Positions 1 to 5,744 of a stretch of DNA of 7,903 nt are shown here, in pieces. Below the pieces are notes generated by a model that ran no database searches, was not told where the DNA came from, and saw nothing but the letters and a program-made list of their open reading frames with translations. The translations under genes were made by a program, and so were the position numbers. The DNA is taken from NCBI GenBank assembly GCA_964408785.1, contig CAYPAS010000040.1:1-7903 (forward strand). The letters run 5' to 3'. The stretch's first letter is position 1, and every line of letters starts with the position of its first letter. Source of the stretch: UBA12465 sp964408785. Its GTDB lineage: Bacteria; Patescibacteriota; Patescibacteriia; Patescibacteriales; UBA12465.

Positions 1-1221
1 TGAAAAAAGAAAAATCAGCAGGAAAAGATTAAGCATTCTGAGCCGTGGTAATTTTTCGTGGCGATAAGCCCGCCAGAGGGAAGAGGCTAAAACAAAAATA
101 AGCAGCAGATATAAACCCAGACCGATAAGTCCGCCATCTAAAGCTAGTAGAATAAAATCATTGTGCGGTTTGGAAGAGCCGAGACGGAAATCACGATAAC
201 GATCGATGACTTTTTCTGCCAAACCAACTCCGTAACCGATTAATGGCTTTTTCGCGGCATAAGAAATAGAGTCTCGATAAAGATCGAGGCGCCAAGAAAT
301 CGAATCCGATTCGCCGTAATTTATTATAGTGTTAAAGCGGTCCTGAACCGGTCCATAAAAAGCATAAATTAGGAGCAGGGCCGTCAGGGAAAAAAGCAAA
401 AAACGGCGAAAATGGAAAAGACCGACCAAGAATAACATTAACAAAAGTACAACATAAGCGCCGCGCGTGTATGTTAAAAAAAGAATACTCGAATAAAAGG
501 CGGCCAAAAGAAGATAAACATAAGCCTCAACCCGCTGTTTCCTGATATTCAAAAAGATAAAAATTGCCAAGATAATCGGCAAGGTCAAGAAAAAAGCGAG
601 CATATTAGGGTGAACCATGCTGCCATAAACCCGGTTAATCTGATCTTCTATCAAGCCGCTCTCGTCAAAATATTGGACAGTAGCCATTATGGAAGGAATA
701 AAGGCCGACCAGATTATAGTCTTGATTAAGCGGCTTAAATCATCATTATCTTTAAAGAGCAGGCTGGCGGCTAGAAAATTAAAGAAGATGCTTAAATAGC
801 GGGATAATTCCTTAAATGATTCCAGAATATTAAAAGAATAAAACAGGGAAATAATAGACCAAAGCAAGAACGCCGCCCAAAACACTGTTAAATATGGCGT
901 TTTTTTCATTTCACGACGGTGGTCAAAAATGATTATCAAGGAAAAAACTATCATGAAAAAACCGTAGATTGCGTTGATGTTAAAATTCTCTAAATAAAAG
1001 ATTCCCTTAGTCGTTGCTAAATCGATTATCGGTCGCAAGAAGAGAAAGAGCAAAAAACCTTTTTGGTAATCAAAAAGACTGCCCAAAAACAAGGCGATAA
1101 GCGTTAACAAAAGGAATTTTGTCGGATTTTCCAGGGGTAGGGACAAGACAAAAGTAGCGCCCAGAATAAAGAAGCTGGCCGCGGCGATAATTAAGAAGCG
1201 TAATCTTGATTTTTCTCTCAT
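1..1221 (-). CDS. O-antigen ligase / polysaccharide polymerase family membrane protein (Wzy_C-type), partial
   Basis: The reading frame starts at the ATG whose complement is 1219-1221 and stays open for 407 codons to the window edge, so the C-terminus is missing. The protein is very hydrophobic, with about ten membrane segments (for example residues 9-28, 36-60, 83-99, 111-129, 206-224, 233-249, 254-270, 274-289 and 362-381). Family hallmarks are RVYGSMVHPNMLA (197-209), TYTRGAYV (250-257), the large outer loop with SWRLDLYRDS followed by GYGVG (309-332), and PHNDF (352-356). The conserved Arg of TRG and His of PHN fit the Wzy_C domain (PF04932). Such proteins act in the cytoplasmic membrane, polymerising lipid-linked repeat units or transferring finished glycan to an acceptor. 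Ligase and polymerase cannot be separated by sequence alone. The Wzz-like gene at 2583 slightly favours a polymerase. No Shine-Dalgarno sequence is visible. Family identity is firm; exact reaction and acceptor are unknown. Confidence 0.9.
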   Translation of the reverse strand, partial: MREKSRLRFLIIAAASFFILGATFVLSLPLENPTKFLLLTLIALFLGSLFDYQKGFLLFLFLRPIIDLATTKGIFYLENFNINAIYGFFMIVFSLIIIFDHRREMKKTPYLTVFWAAFLLWSIISLFYSFNILESFKELSRYLSIFFNFLAASLLFKDNDDLSRLIKTIIWSAFIPSIMATVQYFDESGLIEDQINRVYGSMVHPNMLAFFLTLPIILAIFIFLNIRKQRVEAYVYLLLAAFYSSILFLTYTRGAYVVLLLMLFLVGLFHFRRFLLFSLTALLLIYAFYGPVQDRFNTIINYGESDSISWRLDLYRDSISYAAKKPLIGYGVGLAEKVIDRYRDFRLGSSKPHNDFILLALDGGLIGLGLYLLLIFVLASSLWRAYRHEKLPRLRMLNLFLLIFLFS

Positions 1222-1233
1222 ATAAGCTTATCG

Positions 1234-1242
1234 TGCTATAAT
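1234..1242 (+). promoter_or_regulatory. Extended -10 promoter for the first glycosyltransferase
   Basis: TGCTATAAT is a perfect -10 hexamer (1237-1242) preceded by the TGn extended -10 element. No good -35 box lies at 16-18 bp upstream, which is typical of extended -10 promoters. Transcription would start near 1249, giving a leader of about 37 nt before the ATG at 1286. It faces the minus-strand promoter and the predicted start points nearly coincide. Confidence 0.5.
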
Positions 1243-1251
1243 ATTATTATC

Positions 1252-1281
1252 AGTTTAGCTTAATTTTTTTAAAAATGTCAA
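1252..1281 (-). promoter_or_regulatory. Sigma70-type promoter for the Wzy_C-type gene
   Basis: On the minus strand a perfect -35 box TTGACA (complement of 1276-1281) is followed, after 18 bp, by TAAACT (complement of 1252-1257), a 4/6 match to the -10 consensus. Transcription would start near 1245, about 24 nt before the start codon. The -10 box is weak. A slightly different -10 in the AT-rich stretch 1237-1250 is possible. Confidence 0.5.
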
Positions 1282-1285
1282 AAAG

Positions 1286-2527
1286 ATGAAAATCCTCATC
1301 GTTAATAAATTTTATTTTCCCCGTGATGGCGTTAGCAATTATTTGCTGGCCGTTAAAGAGGGTTTGGAAAATCTGGGTCACGAAGTCCGGGTTTTTGCTA
1401 TGAATGACGAGCGCAATCTAGAAACTCCCGATAGCCGTTATTTTGTTTCCAAAATTTCTTTCGACGGTTTCAAGCCCTGGGATATTTTAAAAGCCATCAG
1501 CCGGATATTTTATAGCCCGGAAGCCAGACGTAAATTCTCCGCCTTGCTTGATGATTTTAATCCGGATATCATCCATATCCACAATATCTATCATCAAATA
1601 TCGCCATCTATTTTAGCGGAAAGCCGGAAACGCCGTTTACCAGTCGTTATGCACCTTCACGACTACAAACTTTTCTGCCCTAATTATAATTTTTTTGTCC
1701 GAGGAAAAATTTGTGAAAATTGCCGTGGCGGCCATTATTTCAACTGCTTCAAACAGCGCTGTATCAAGGATTCCTATTTAAAAAGCTTAGGCGCTTCCCT
1801 GGAAATGACTTTACACCATAAAATTTGGCCGATATACCGCCAAGCCGTCAGCCACTTTATTGCCCCCAGCACTTTTATGGAAAAAAAATATTTAGAATAT
1901 GGCTGGCCAGCGACAGAAATAACTCGTCTCTTAAATTTTTATCCCGGAACGATTGATATGTCCGCGGAAAGCGCGGCTGGTGATTATTTGTTGTACTTAG
2001 GACGTTTAAGCTCAGAAAAGGGTTTGAAAGTTTTGATTGAGGCCTTAAATGGCAGGGAAGAAAAACTAAAAATTGCCGGTAATGGACCAGAAAAAACGGC
2101 GCTAGAATTGATGATCAAGGAACATGGCCTAGAAAAACAAATAGAGTTTTTAGGTTTCAAATCAAAAGAAGAATTAAAAGAGATTGTAAAAAAATCTTCT
2201 GCCATTGTCGTGCCCTCTGTTTGGTACGAAAACATGCCGCTGGCCATGCTCGAAGCCTTGGGCGCGGGCAAGCCGGTTATTGCTTCCAATATCGGCGGTT
2301 TGCCAGAAATAATAAAAGACAAAGAAAATGGCTTTCTTTTTGAGGTGGGGGATGTTTCTGGGTTAAGAGCTTGTCTGGACAGCTTAAAAAACAGTAACTA
2401 TGAATATTTAAGCCAAAGAGCCAGAGAAAGCGTTAAAGACTTAAACAGAGACGCTCACTTGCAAGAATTATTGCGAATATATAAAGAAATAATAGAAAAG
2501 AATAAGCAAAATTTAAAAGCGCTTTAA
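1286..2527 (+). CDS. GT4-family glycosyltransferase with cysteine cluster
   Basis: This 413-residue protein has the usual two-Rossmann-fold (GT-B) layout and length of GT4 retaining glycosyltransferases, which move a sugar from a nucleotide-sugar donor to a lipid-linked or protein acceptor on the cytoplasmic side. The N-terminal acceptor domain starts MKILIVNKFYFPRDGVSNY and carries HLHD (123-126). The donor domain has YLGRLSSEKGLKVLIEA (237-253), AGNGPEK (264-270) and the EX7E pair Glu315/Glu323 in ENMPLAMLEALGAGKP, followed by SNIGGLPE (334-341). Cysteines 131, 143, 146, 154 and 159 form a cluster just after the HLHD segment. From memory, this occurs in a subset of polysaccharide-locus GT4 enzymes and may bind a metal. 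The ATG lacks a Shine-Dalgarno sequence; a four-codon ORF overlaps it. Only 55 bp, containing a promoter, separate its stop from the next start. Donor sugar cannot be inferred. Confidence 0.92.
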   Translation: MKILIVNKFYFPRDGVSNYLLAVKEGLENLGHEVRVFAMNDERNLETPDSRYFVSKISFDGFKPWDILKAISRIFYSPEARRKFSALLDDFNPDIIHIHNIYHQISPSILAESRKRRLPVVMHLHDYKLFCPNYNFFVRGKICENCRGGHYFNCFKQRCIKDSYLKSLGASLEMTLHHKIWPIYRQAVSHFIAPSTFMEKKYLEYGWPATEITRLLNFYPGTIDMSAESAAGDYLLYLGRLSSEKGLKVLIEALNGREEKLKIAGNGPEKTALELMIKEHGLEKQIEFLGFKSKEELKEIVKKSSAIVVPSVWYENMPLAMLEALGAGKPVIASNIGGLPEIIKDKENGFLFEVGDVSGLRACLDSLKNSNYEYLSQRARESVKDLNRDAHLQELLRIYKEIIEKNKQNLKAL

Positions 2528-2531
2528 GCTA

Positions 2532-2560
2532 TTGACAATATTTTTAATATATTTTAAAAT
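2532..2560 (+). promoter_or_regulatory. Near-consensus sigma70 promoter for the Wzz-like gene
   Basis: TTGACA (2532-2537), a 17-bp spacer and TAAAAT (2555-2560) form an 11/12 match to consensus, beginning 4 bp after the upstream glycosyltransferase stop. The TTG within the -35 box is an in-frame alternative start for the next gene. However, a transcript from this promoter would begin near 2567, so the real start is the ATG at 2583. Confidence 0.75.
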
Positions 2561-2582
2561 AAAAAATCAAATTAGAAATATA

Positions 2583-3506
2583 ATGTCTATGGAAATTAAT
2601 GATTTTTGGCAAGCAGTAAAGAGAAAAAAAACCGCAGTCTTTTCTATCTGCCTGGCTTTTTTATTGCTCGGCAGTGCTGTTACTTTTTTACAATCCTTGA
2701 AGTATGAGGCGCAATCACGCTTGCTTATAGTCCAGAATCTTAACGGCGCTGATCCTTATACGGTATCTCGCTCTAACCAATATCTAAGCAGCTTATTGTC
2801 ACAAGTGTCTTATTCTAATTCTTTTTTGGATTTAGTGATAAATTCCCAGGGATTTGATATCGACAAAAGCTATTTTAGCGGCAGTTATAAGGAACAGATG
2901 AAAACCTGGAAAAAGACGATAAGCGCTAAGAGCATCGGGGAAACTGGTATATTCCAAATATCCATTTACCACCCGAATCCTTATCAAGCTAAGCAGATAG
3001 CTTTAGCGGTTAATAATGTTTTGATTAATCAAAGCTTTAATTATCAAGGCGCCGGTGATTCTATAAAAATAAAAGTTATCGATCAGCCCCTGCTTTCCGA
3101 TTTTCCTGTCAGACCAAATATCGCCTTTAATCTTTCCTTATTTTTACTTCTTGGCGTCTTATCAGCTTCAACTTATATTTATTTGAATCCTAAAATAAAA
3201 AAAAGCGAAACTATTCGCCGCGCGGAAAACAATTCAAAAGAAGCAAGGGAAGTGAGGGAAGAAAATTTTGATATAAACGCTAATTATCATCAAGAAAACC
3301 GCCAAGCGATAAACGTCGATCGCCAAGAATTCCCGCCAAGACCTGAATATCGGCAAGAAAACCGCCAGGAACACCCAAAACGCCAAGACGTTAATAGTCA
3401 AAGGGATAATCGCTATTATCAGCCACGCCGGGAAAATAGGCAACCGAATAATGGACAACAGGAGTTAAAAGGAGATATAAATAATATAGTCAACCGTTTT
3501 AATTAA
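2583..3506 (+). CDS. Wzz-like polysaccharide co-polymerase (chain-length determinant) with long repetitive tail
   Basis: The 307-residue product has the Wzz layout. A short cytoplasmic start (MSMEINDFWQAVKRKK) leads to a first membrane helix (17-35), an external domain of about 140 residues, a proline motif FPVRPN (174-179) just before a second membrane helix (179-200), and a cytoplasmic tail. Wzz-family proteins oligomerise in the membrane and set glycan length with the Wzy polymerase. ATG 2583 was chosen because an upstream in-frame TTG at 2532 lies inside a promoter; ATG 2589 is also possible. No strong Shine-Dalgarno sequence is present. The tail (204-307) is odd. It is hydrophilic, probably disordered, rich in Q, N, R and E, with recurring ENRQ units and four tyrosines (235, 256, 278, 279). 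There is no Walker motif, so the tyrosine-kinase domain of Wzc-type proteins is absent. Family call is good; the tail's role is unknown. Confidence 0.82.
   Translation: MSMEINDFWQAVKRKKTAVFSICLAFLLLGSAVTFLQSLKYEAQSRLLIVQNLNGADPYTVSRSNQYLSSLLSQVSYSNSFLDLVINSQGFDIDKSYFSGSYKEQMKTWKKTISAKSIGETGIFQISIYHPNPYQAKQIALAVNNVLINQSFNYQGAGDSIKIKVIDQPLLSDFPVRPNIAFNLSLFLLLGVLSASTYIYLNPKIKKSETIRRAENNSKEAREVREENFDINANYHQENRQAINVDRQEFPPRPEYRQENRQEHPKRQDVNSQRDNRYYQPRRENRQPNNGQQELKGDINNIVNRFN
3291..3388 (+). repeat. Degenerate repeats encoding the QENRQ-rich tail
   Basis: CAAGAAAACCGCCA occurs exactly at 3291-3304 and 3354-3367, a 63-bp (21-codon) offset. The octamer CGCCAAGA recurs at 3321, 3334 and 3381, with a near copy at 3300. 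In protein these give HQENRQ, RQENRQ and, slightly further on, RRENRQ. The spacing is irregular, so this looks like an old, decayed tandem expansion within the coding sequence rather than a clean satellite. Confidence 0.6.
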
Positions 3507-3509
3507 AAA

Positions 3510-3542
3510 CCTTAGACCGTCTCCAGGGGAGGCGGAACTAGG
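3510..3542 (+). other. Stable GC-rich hairpin without U-tract between genes
   Basis: CCGTCTCC (3517-3524) pairs with GGAGGCGG (3528-3535) around a 3-nt loop, with one G-U pair. The stem can be extended by CCT-AG (3510-3515, one bulge) with CTAGG (3538-3542). It starts 4 nt after the Wzz-like stop and is followed by CTTCCGATTAAG, not a T-run. A canonical intrinsic terminator is therefore unlikely. It may protect the mRNA 3' end, or attenuate or fold the leader of the next gene. Confidence 0.55.
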
Positions 3543-3587
3543 CTTCCGATTAAGACTTTACTTTAAAAACAAAATAAAAAACAAAAC

Positions 3588-3592
3588 AGGAG
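3588..3592 (+). promoter_or_regulatory. Shine-Dalgarno site of the membrane-anchored protein gene
   Basis: AGGAG lies 11 nt before ATG 3604, with a further purine run AGAAGAA between. It is stronger than anything upstream of either glycosyltransferase or the Wzz-like gene. No convincing promoter is visible in 3543-3587. The gene may depend on read-through from the promoter at 2532. Confidence 0.55.
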
Positions 3593-3603
3593 AAAAAGAA
3601 GAA

Positions 3604-4332
3604 ATGAAGAAGGAAAGAATAATTTGGATAATCATCGTAATTATTTCAGTAATTACGACATTATTGCTTTCCGGCATTAATTTGCCGAGTTGCAGTCAAA
3701 AAGTTACTGTTGCTGATGATAGTACTGCTGCGGTAAAAAAAGTTGAAAATAATAAAATTGACAGTCTCGCAAAAGAGATTGAACAACTTAAAAAAAACAC
3801 CCCAAAGGTGGTTATAGTTCAACCAAATTCGAGACAGCAACAGCAGGTGCAACAGCCAACCGTTACCGTGCAGCAACCAGTAACACAACAGCCGGTGGTT
3901 ACAACACAGCCAACAACAGTCGGAAAAATCCGCGAGAGAGAATCGAATGATAACATTCGCGGACTCGCACCTTCTGATGCCGGAATTTCGGCCAGAAGAG
4001 ATGCAAACGGCAAGCTATTCATTTTTGTTTCCCATGAACTTTTGATTTCGGGAAGATATAAAATGAATACCGATACGCCGCGCCTTGCCACAGAAAACGG
4101 CAAACCATTTTACTGGGACTCCAAGTCTAATTTATGGGTTTGCGAGACCGGTCGATATGTTAGTGTCGGTGATGTTGTTTCCCTGGCCATATGGATAGGG
4201 ACAACCCCGGACGGCAGATGGAACACCTTCATACCATATGAAAAAGTAATGCTTGAAGGTGAGGGTGGCCAAGGCATATACGCCAATGGCTACAACGGTT
4301 TTGAATACCGAATACCTGTGACTAGTTGGTAA
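3604..4332 (+). CDS. Membrane-anchored exported protein of unknown function
   Basis: I do not recognise this 242-residue protein. After MKKER comes a single hydrophobic segment (6-23), which should act as an uncleaved N-terminal anchor or signal peptide. Cys30 in LPSC resembles a lipobox, but Pro before the Ser makes lipidation doubtful. Residues 45-64 (VKKVENNKIDSLAKEIEQLKK region) look like a short coiled coil. Residues 70-106 are a Q/P/V/T-rich low-complexity stalk. Residues about 107-242 form a probable globular, beta-rich, aromatic-rich domain with one cysteine (180) and motifs such as GKPFYWDSKSNLWVCETGRY and GTTPDGRW. This suggests an anchored head held off the membrane by a flexible stalk. 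A good Shine-Dalgarno site precedes it and a terminator follows immediately. The next gene also encodes an exported protein, so the two may act together. The gene is convincing; its function is unknown. Confidence 0.78.
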   Translation: MKKERIIWIIIVIISVITTLLLSGINLPSCSQKVTVADDSTAAVKKVENNKIDSLAKEIEQLKKNTPKVVIVQPNSRQQQQVQQPTVTVQQPVTQQPVVTTQPTTVGKIRERESNDNIRGLAPSDAGISARRDANGKLFIFVSHELLISGRYKMNTDTPRLATENGKPFYWDSKSNLWVCETGRYVSVGDVVSLAIWIGTTPDGRWNTFIPYEKVMLEGEGGQGIYANGYNGFEYRIPVTSW

Positions 4333-4341
4333 AAAATTTTT

Positions 4342-4370
4342 CCCCAGGCTATAAACCTGGGGTTTTATTT
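4342..4370 (+). terminator. Rho-independent terminator after the membrane-anchored protein gene
   Basis: CCCCAGG (4342-4348) and CCTGGGG (4356-4362) form a perfect 7-bp stem with a 7-nt loop. TTTTATTT follows directly. It begins 9 nt after the stop codon. Confidence 0.9.
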
Positions 4371-4375
4371 TGCTC

Positions 4376-4404
4376 TTGACATTTATAAAAAATGATGATA
4401 ATTT
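4376..4404 (+). promoter_or_regulatory. Promoter for the lipoprotein gene
   Basis: A perfect -35 TTGACA (4376-4381) lies just after the preceding terminator. The -10 box is ambiguous. GATAAT (4397-4402) is a 5/6 match but at a short 15-bp spacing, while TAATTT (4399-4404) has 17-bp spacing and a TGA extended -10 but a poorer match. A leader of roughly 45 nt would follow. Confidence 0.6.
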
Positions 4405-4443
4405 AAGGGCAACAAAAAGAACATTAACAAATAATATAAAACC

Positions 4444-4449
4444 GGGAGG
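4444..4449 (+). promoter_or_regulatory. Strong Shine-Dalgarno site of the lipoprotein gene
   Basis: GGGAGG with 5 nt to ATG 4455 is close to an ideal ribosome binding site and the best in the window. It fixes the start codon. Confidence 0.8.
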
Positions 4450-4454
4450 TTGAA

Positions 4455-5606
4455 ATGAAAAAAGTATATTCACTATTGATGATTTTATTCGTGTCTTTCT
4501 TTTTTTCGGCATGCGAACACGATATGCCAACAGAACCAAAAAATTCTGATGATGATGTTTTTAGCATCACCATGAACAAAGAGCTGATAACTGGTGATAC
4601 TATTTATGTGGTAAACAGTATACCAGTAAATTTTTTGATTAAATCTACGGTATCAATGCAAACTTGGGCAATTGAATTTTCTGATACGAATAAGATTTAT
4701 GATAAACCAGATATTTTCAAAAAATTTGTTCTTGAAAGTAGGGTTCTGTCAAAAAATTTCTCAATGGTAATTAACGCCCTAGATATTTACGGTGTTAATC
4801 ACCAAACAATAAAAACGATCAAGGTTCAAAAAGACCCAGATCTTTTTATTCAAAAAATTGGGACAACCCTAGCCGGTAAAGCAAGAGTGAGATTGTACGC
4901 TCTAAAATCTGCTATGTATTACAGCGGATTAACCGGATATTTTATTGAAGGCGATTTCACTGCTTGGGCAAGGACAGCCGTAAGCCAAACCATTATGGTC
5001 GATGGAAAAGAATATTTATTCTTTGATGTTGAACTATCCCCCGGAACATTTACCTTTGGTTTTGGAACTTATTACAATAACGGTAATTCATCTTTTTGGC
5101 CAAGATTGGCAACTCCATATTATTCTGCCAGCGACCAAAAATATGGATTCGTTCTCAATAGCGACCTGACAATAAGTTACCTTGGCGGAGCTGTTATCAA
5201 TCCCGAAGACTATCCATGGGAAACCGTAGGCGATGAATTTTTTGGAAGAAAAATTTCTGGCGATACACTAAAATTGTTTTTCAACAATCTCGCCTGGAAT
5301 TCAACTTGTTTTTCTGGTTTAGCCATAAACAGCCAAATAAAAACAAGAACCTTCCAAAATCAGGTACAATCTAGATATCTAGAAACAACCTGGGGAATGA
5401 GAACTTTTATTTTAACTGATACTGTCAAAAATATTTATATAAAATTTGGTCCAAATATAAATAATCCTTTGGCAGTGGCATCATATACAAGCTCTGTATT
5501 CTACAGCGCAGAATATGACTGCCTGGCCCTACAAGTAATCCAGATAATATCTTCGAAAGGAGTTGTTTCTTGGATGCTGAAAAGGCCTCCAATGAAGTTT
5601 GAATAA
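4455..5606 (+). CDS. Predicted lipoprotein with possible carbohydrate-binding-like beta domains, function unknown
   Basis: This 383-residue protein begins with a lipoprotein signal peptide: MKK, a hydrophobic core (4-17), then lipobox FSAC with Cys20 as the predicted lipidated residue. A flexible acidic, proline-containing linker follows (21-35, including DMPTEPK). Residues about 36-125 have the alternating hydrophobic pattern of an immunoglobulin/PKD-like beta-sandwich. Residues about 140-207, with GDFTAW (166-171), VDGKEYLFFDVEL (182-194) and PGTFTFGFG (196-204), recall the GDF.W...DG....v.l..G.y.f.fg pattern of glycogen/starch-binding-type E-set domains. That resemblance is by eye only. 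The C-terminal part (about 255-383) is aromatic-rich with cysteines 285 and 356. No catalytic motif is recognised. It has its own promoter, Shine-Dalgarno site and terminator, so it is probably monocistronic. A glycan-binding surface protein is plausible beside a polysaccharide locus but unproven. Confidence 0.82.
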   Translation: MKKVYSLLMILFVSFFFSACEHDMPTEPKNSDDDVFSITMNKELITGDTIYVVNSIPVNFLIKSTVSMQTWAIEFSDTNKIYDKPDIFKKFVLESRVLSKNFSMVINALDIYGVNHQTIKTIKVQKDPDLFIQKIGTTLAGKARVRLYALKSAMYYSGLTGYFIEGDFTAWARTAVSQTIMVDGKEYLFFDVELSPGTFTFGFGTYYNNGNSSFWPRLATPYYSASDQKYGFVLNSDLTISYLGGAVINPEDYPWETVGDEFFGRKISGDTLKLFFNNLAWNSTCFSGLAINSQIKTRTFQNQVQSRYLETTWGMRTFILTDTVKNIYIKFGPNINNPLAVASYTSSVFYSAEYDCLALQVIQIISSKGVVSWMLKRPPMKFE

Positions 5607-5610
5607 TTTT

Positions 5611-5640
5611 AAGCCCTGCGCTACGCAGGGTTTTTTATTT
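5611..5640 (+). terminator. Rho-independent terminator after the lipoprotein gene
   Basis: CCCTGCG (5614-5620) pairs perfectly with CGCAGGG (5624-5630) around a 3-nt CTA loop. TTTTTTATTT follows. It begins 4 nt after the stop codon. Confidence 0.92.
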
Positions 5641-5683
5641 ATTAAAAGCTAAAATTTAATAAAAATCTAAAGATTTTTTAATC

Positions 5684-5712
5684 TTGACAAATTTTAATGT
5701 ATTTGTTATGAT
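5684..5712 (+). promoter_or_regulatory. Near-consensus sigma70 promoter for the second glycosyltransferase
   Basis: TTGACA (5684-5689), a 17-bp spacer and TATGAT (5707-5712) match 11 of 12 consensus positions. Transcription would start near 5719, about 26 nt before ATG 5745. An 8-bp A/T-dominated inverted repeat (AAAAATCT / AGATTTTT, 5661-5678) sits just upstream and may simply reflect AT richness. Only a weak AGG (5734-5736) precedes the start codon. Confidence 0.8.
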
Positions 5713-5744
5713 TCTATATTAAAATAATTTCATAGGCAGAAATT

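Noticed and set aside
1984..2322. 112-codon minus-strand open frame inside the first glycosyltransferase
   Set aside because: It lies opposite the conserved donor domain of a clear GT4 gene and has no promoter or ribosome binding site.
2532..2582. TTG-initiated N-terminal extension of the Wzz-like protein
   Set aside because: The TTG is part of a near-consensus -35 box and the whole extension lies in promoter and leader DNA. The extra residues do not fit the short cytoplasmic start usual for Wzz.
3819..4103. Cysteine-rich minus-strand open frame
   Set aside because: The cysteines are the antisense reading of the CAA/CAG/ACA codons of the Q/T-rich stalk at 3832-3920. This is a low-complexity artefact, not a cysteine-rich peptide.
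4132..4539. 135-codon minus-strand open frame spanning the gap between the two exported-protein genes
   Set aside because: It overlaps the start of one convincing gene, the end of another, and a terminator and promoter between them. Its protein has no recognisable features, so it is a shadow.
3498..5650. Direct repeats flanking the exported-protein cassette as insertion scars
   Set aside because: TTAAAA-type matches occur near both ends, but they are too short and AT-rich to be told from chance.
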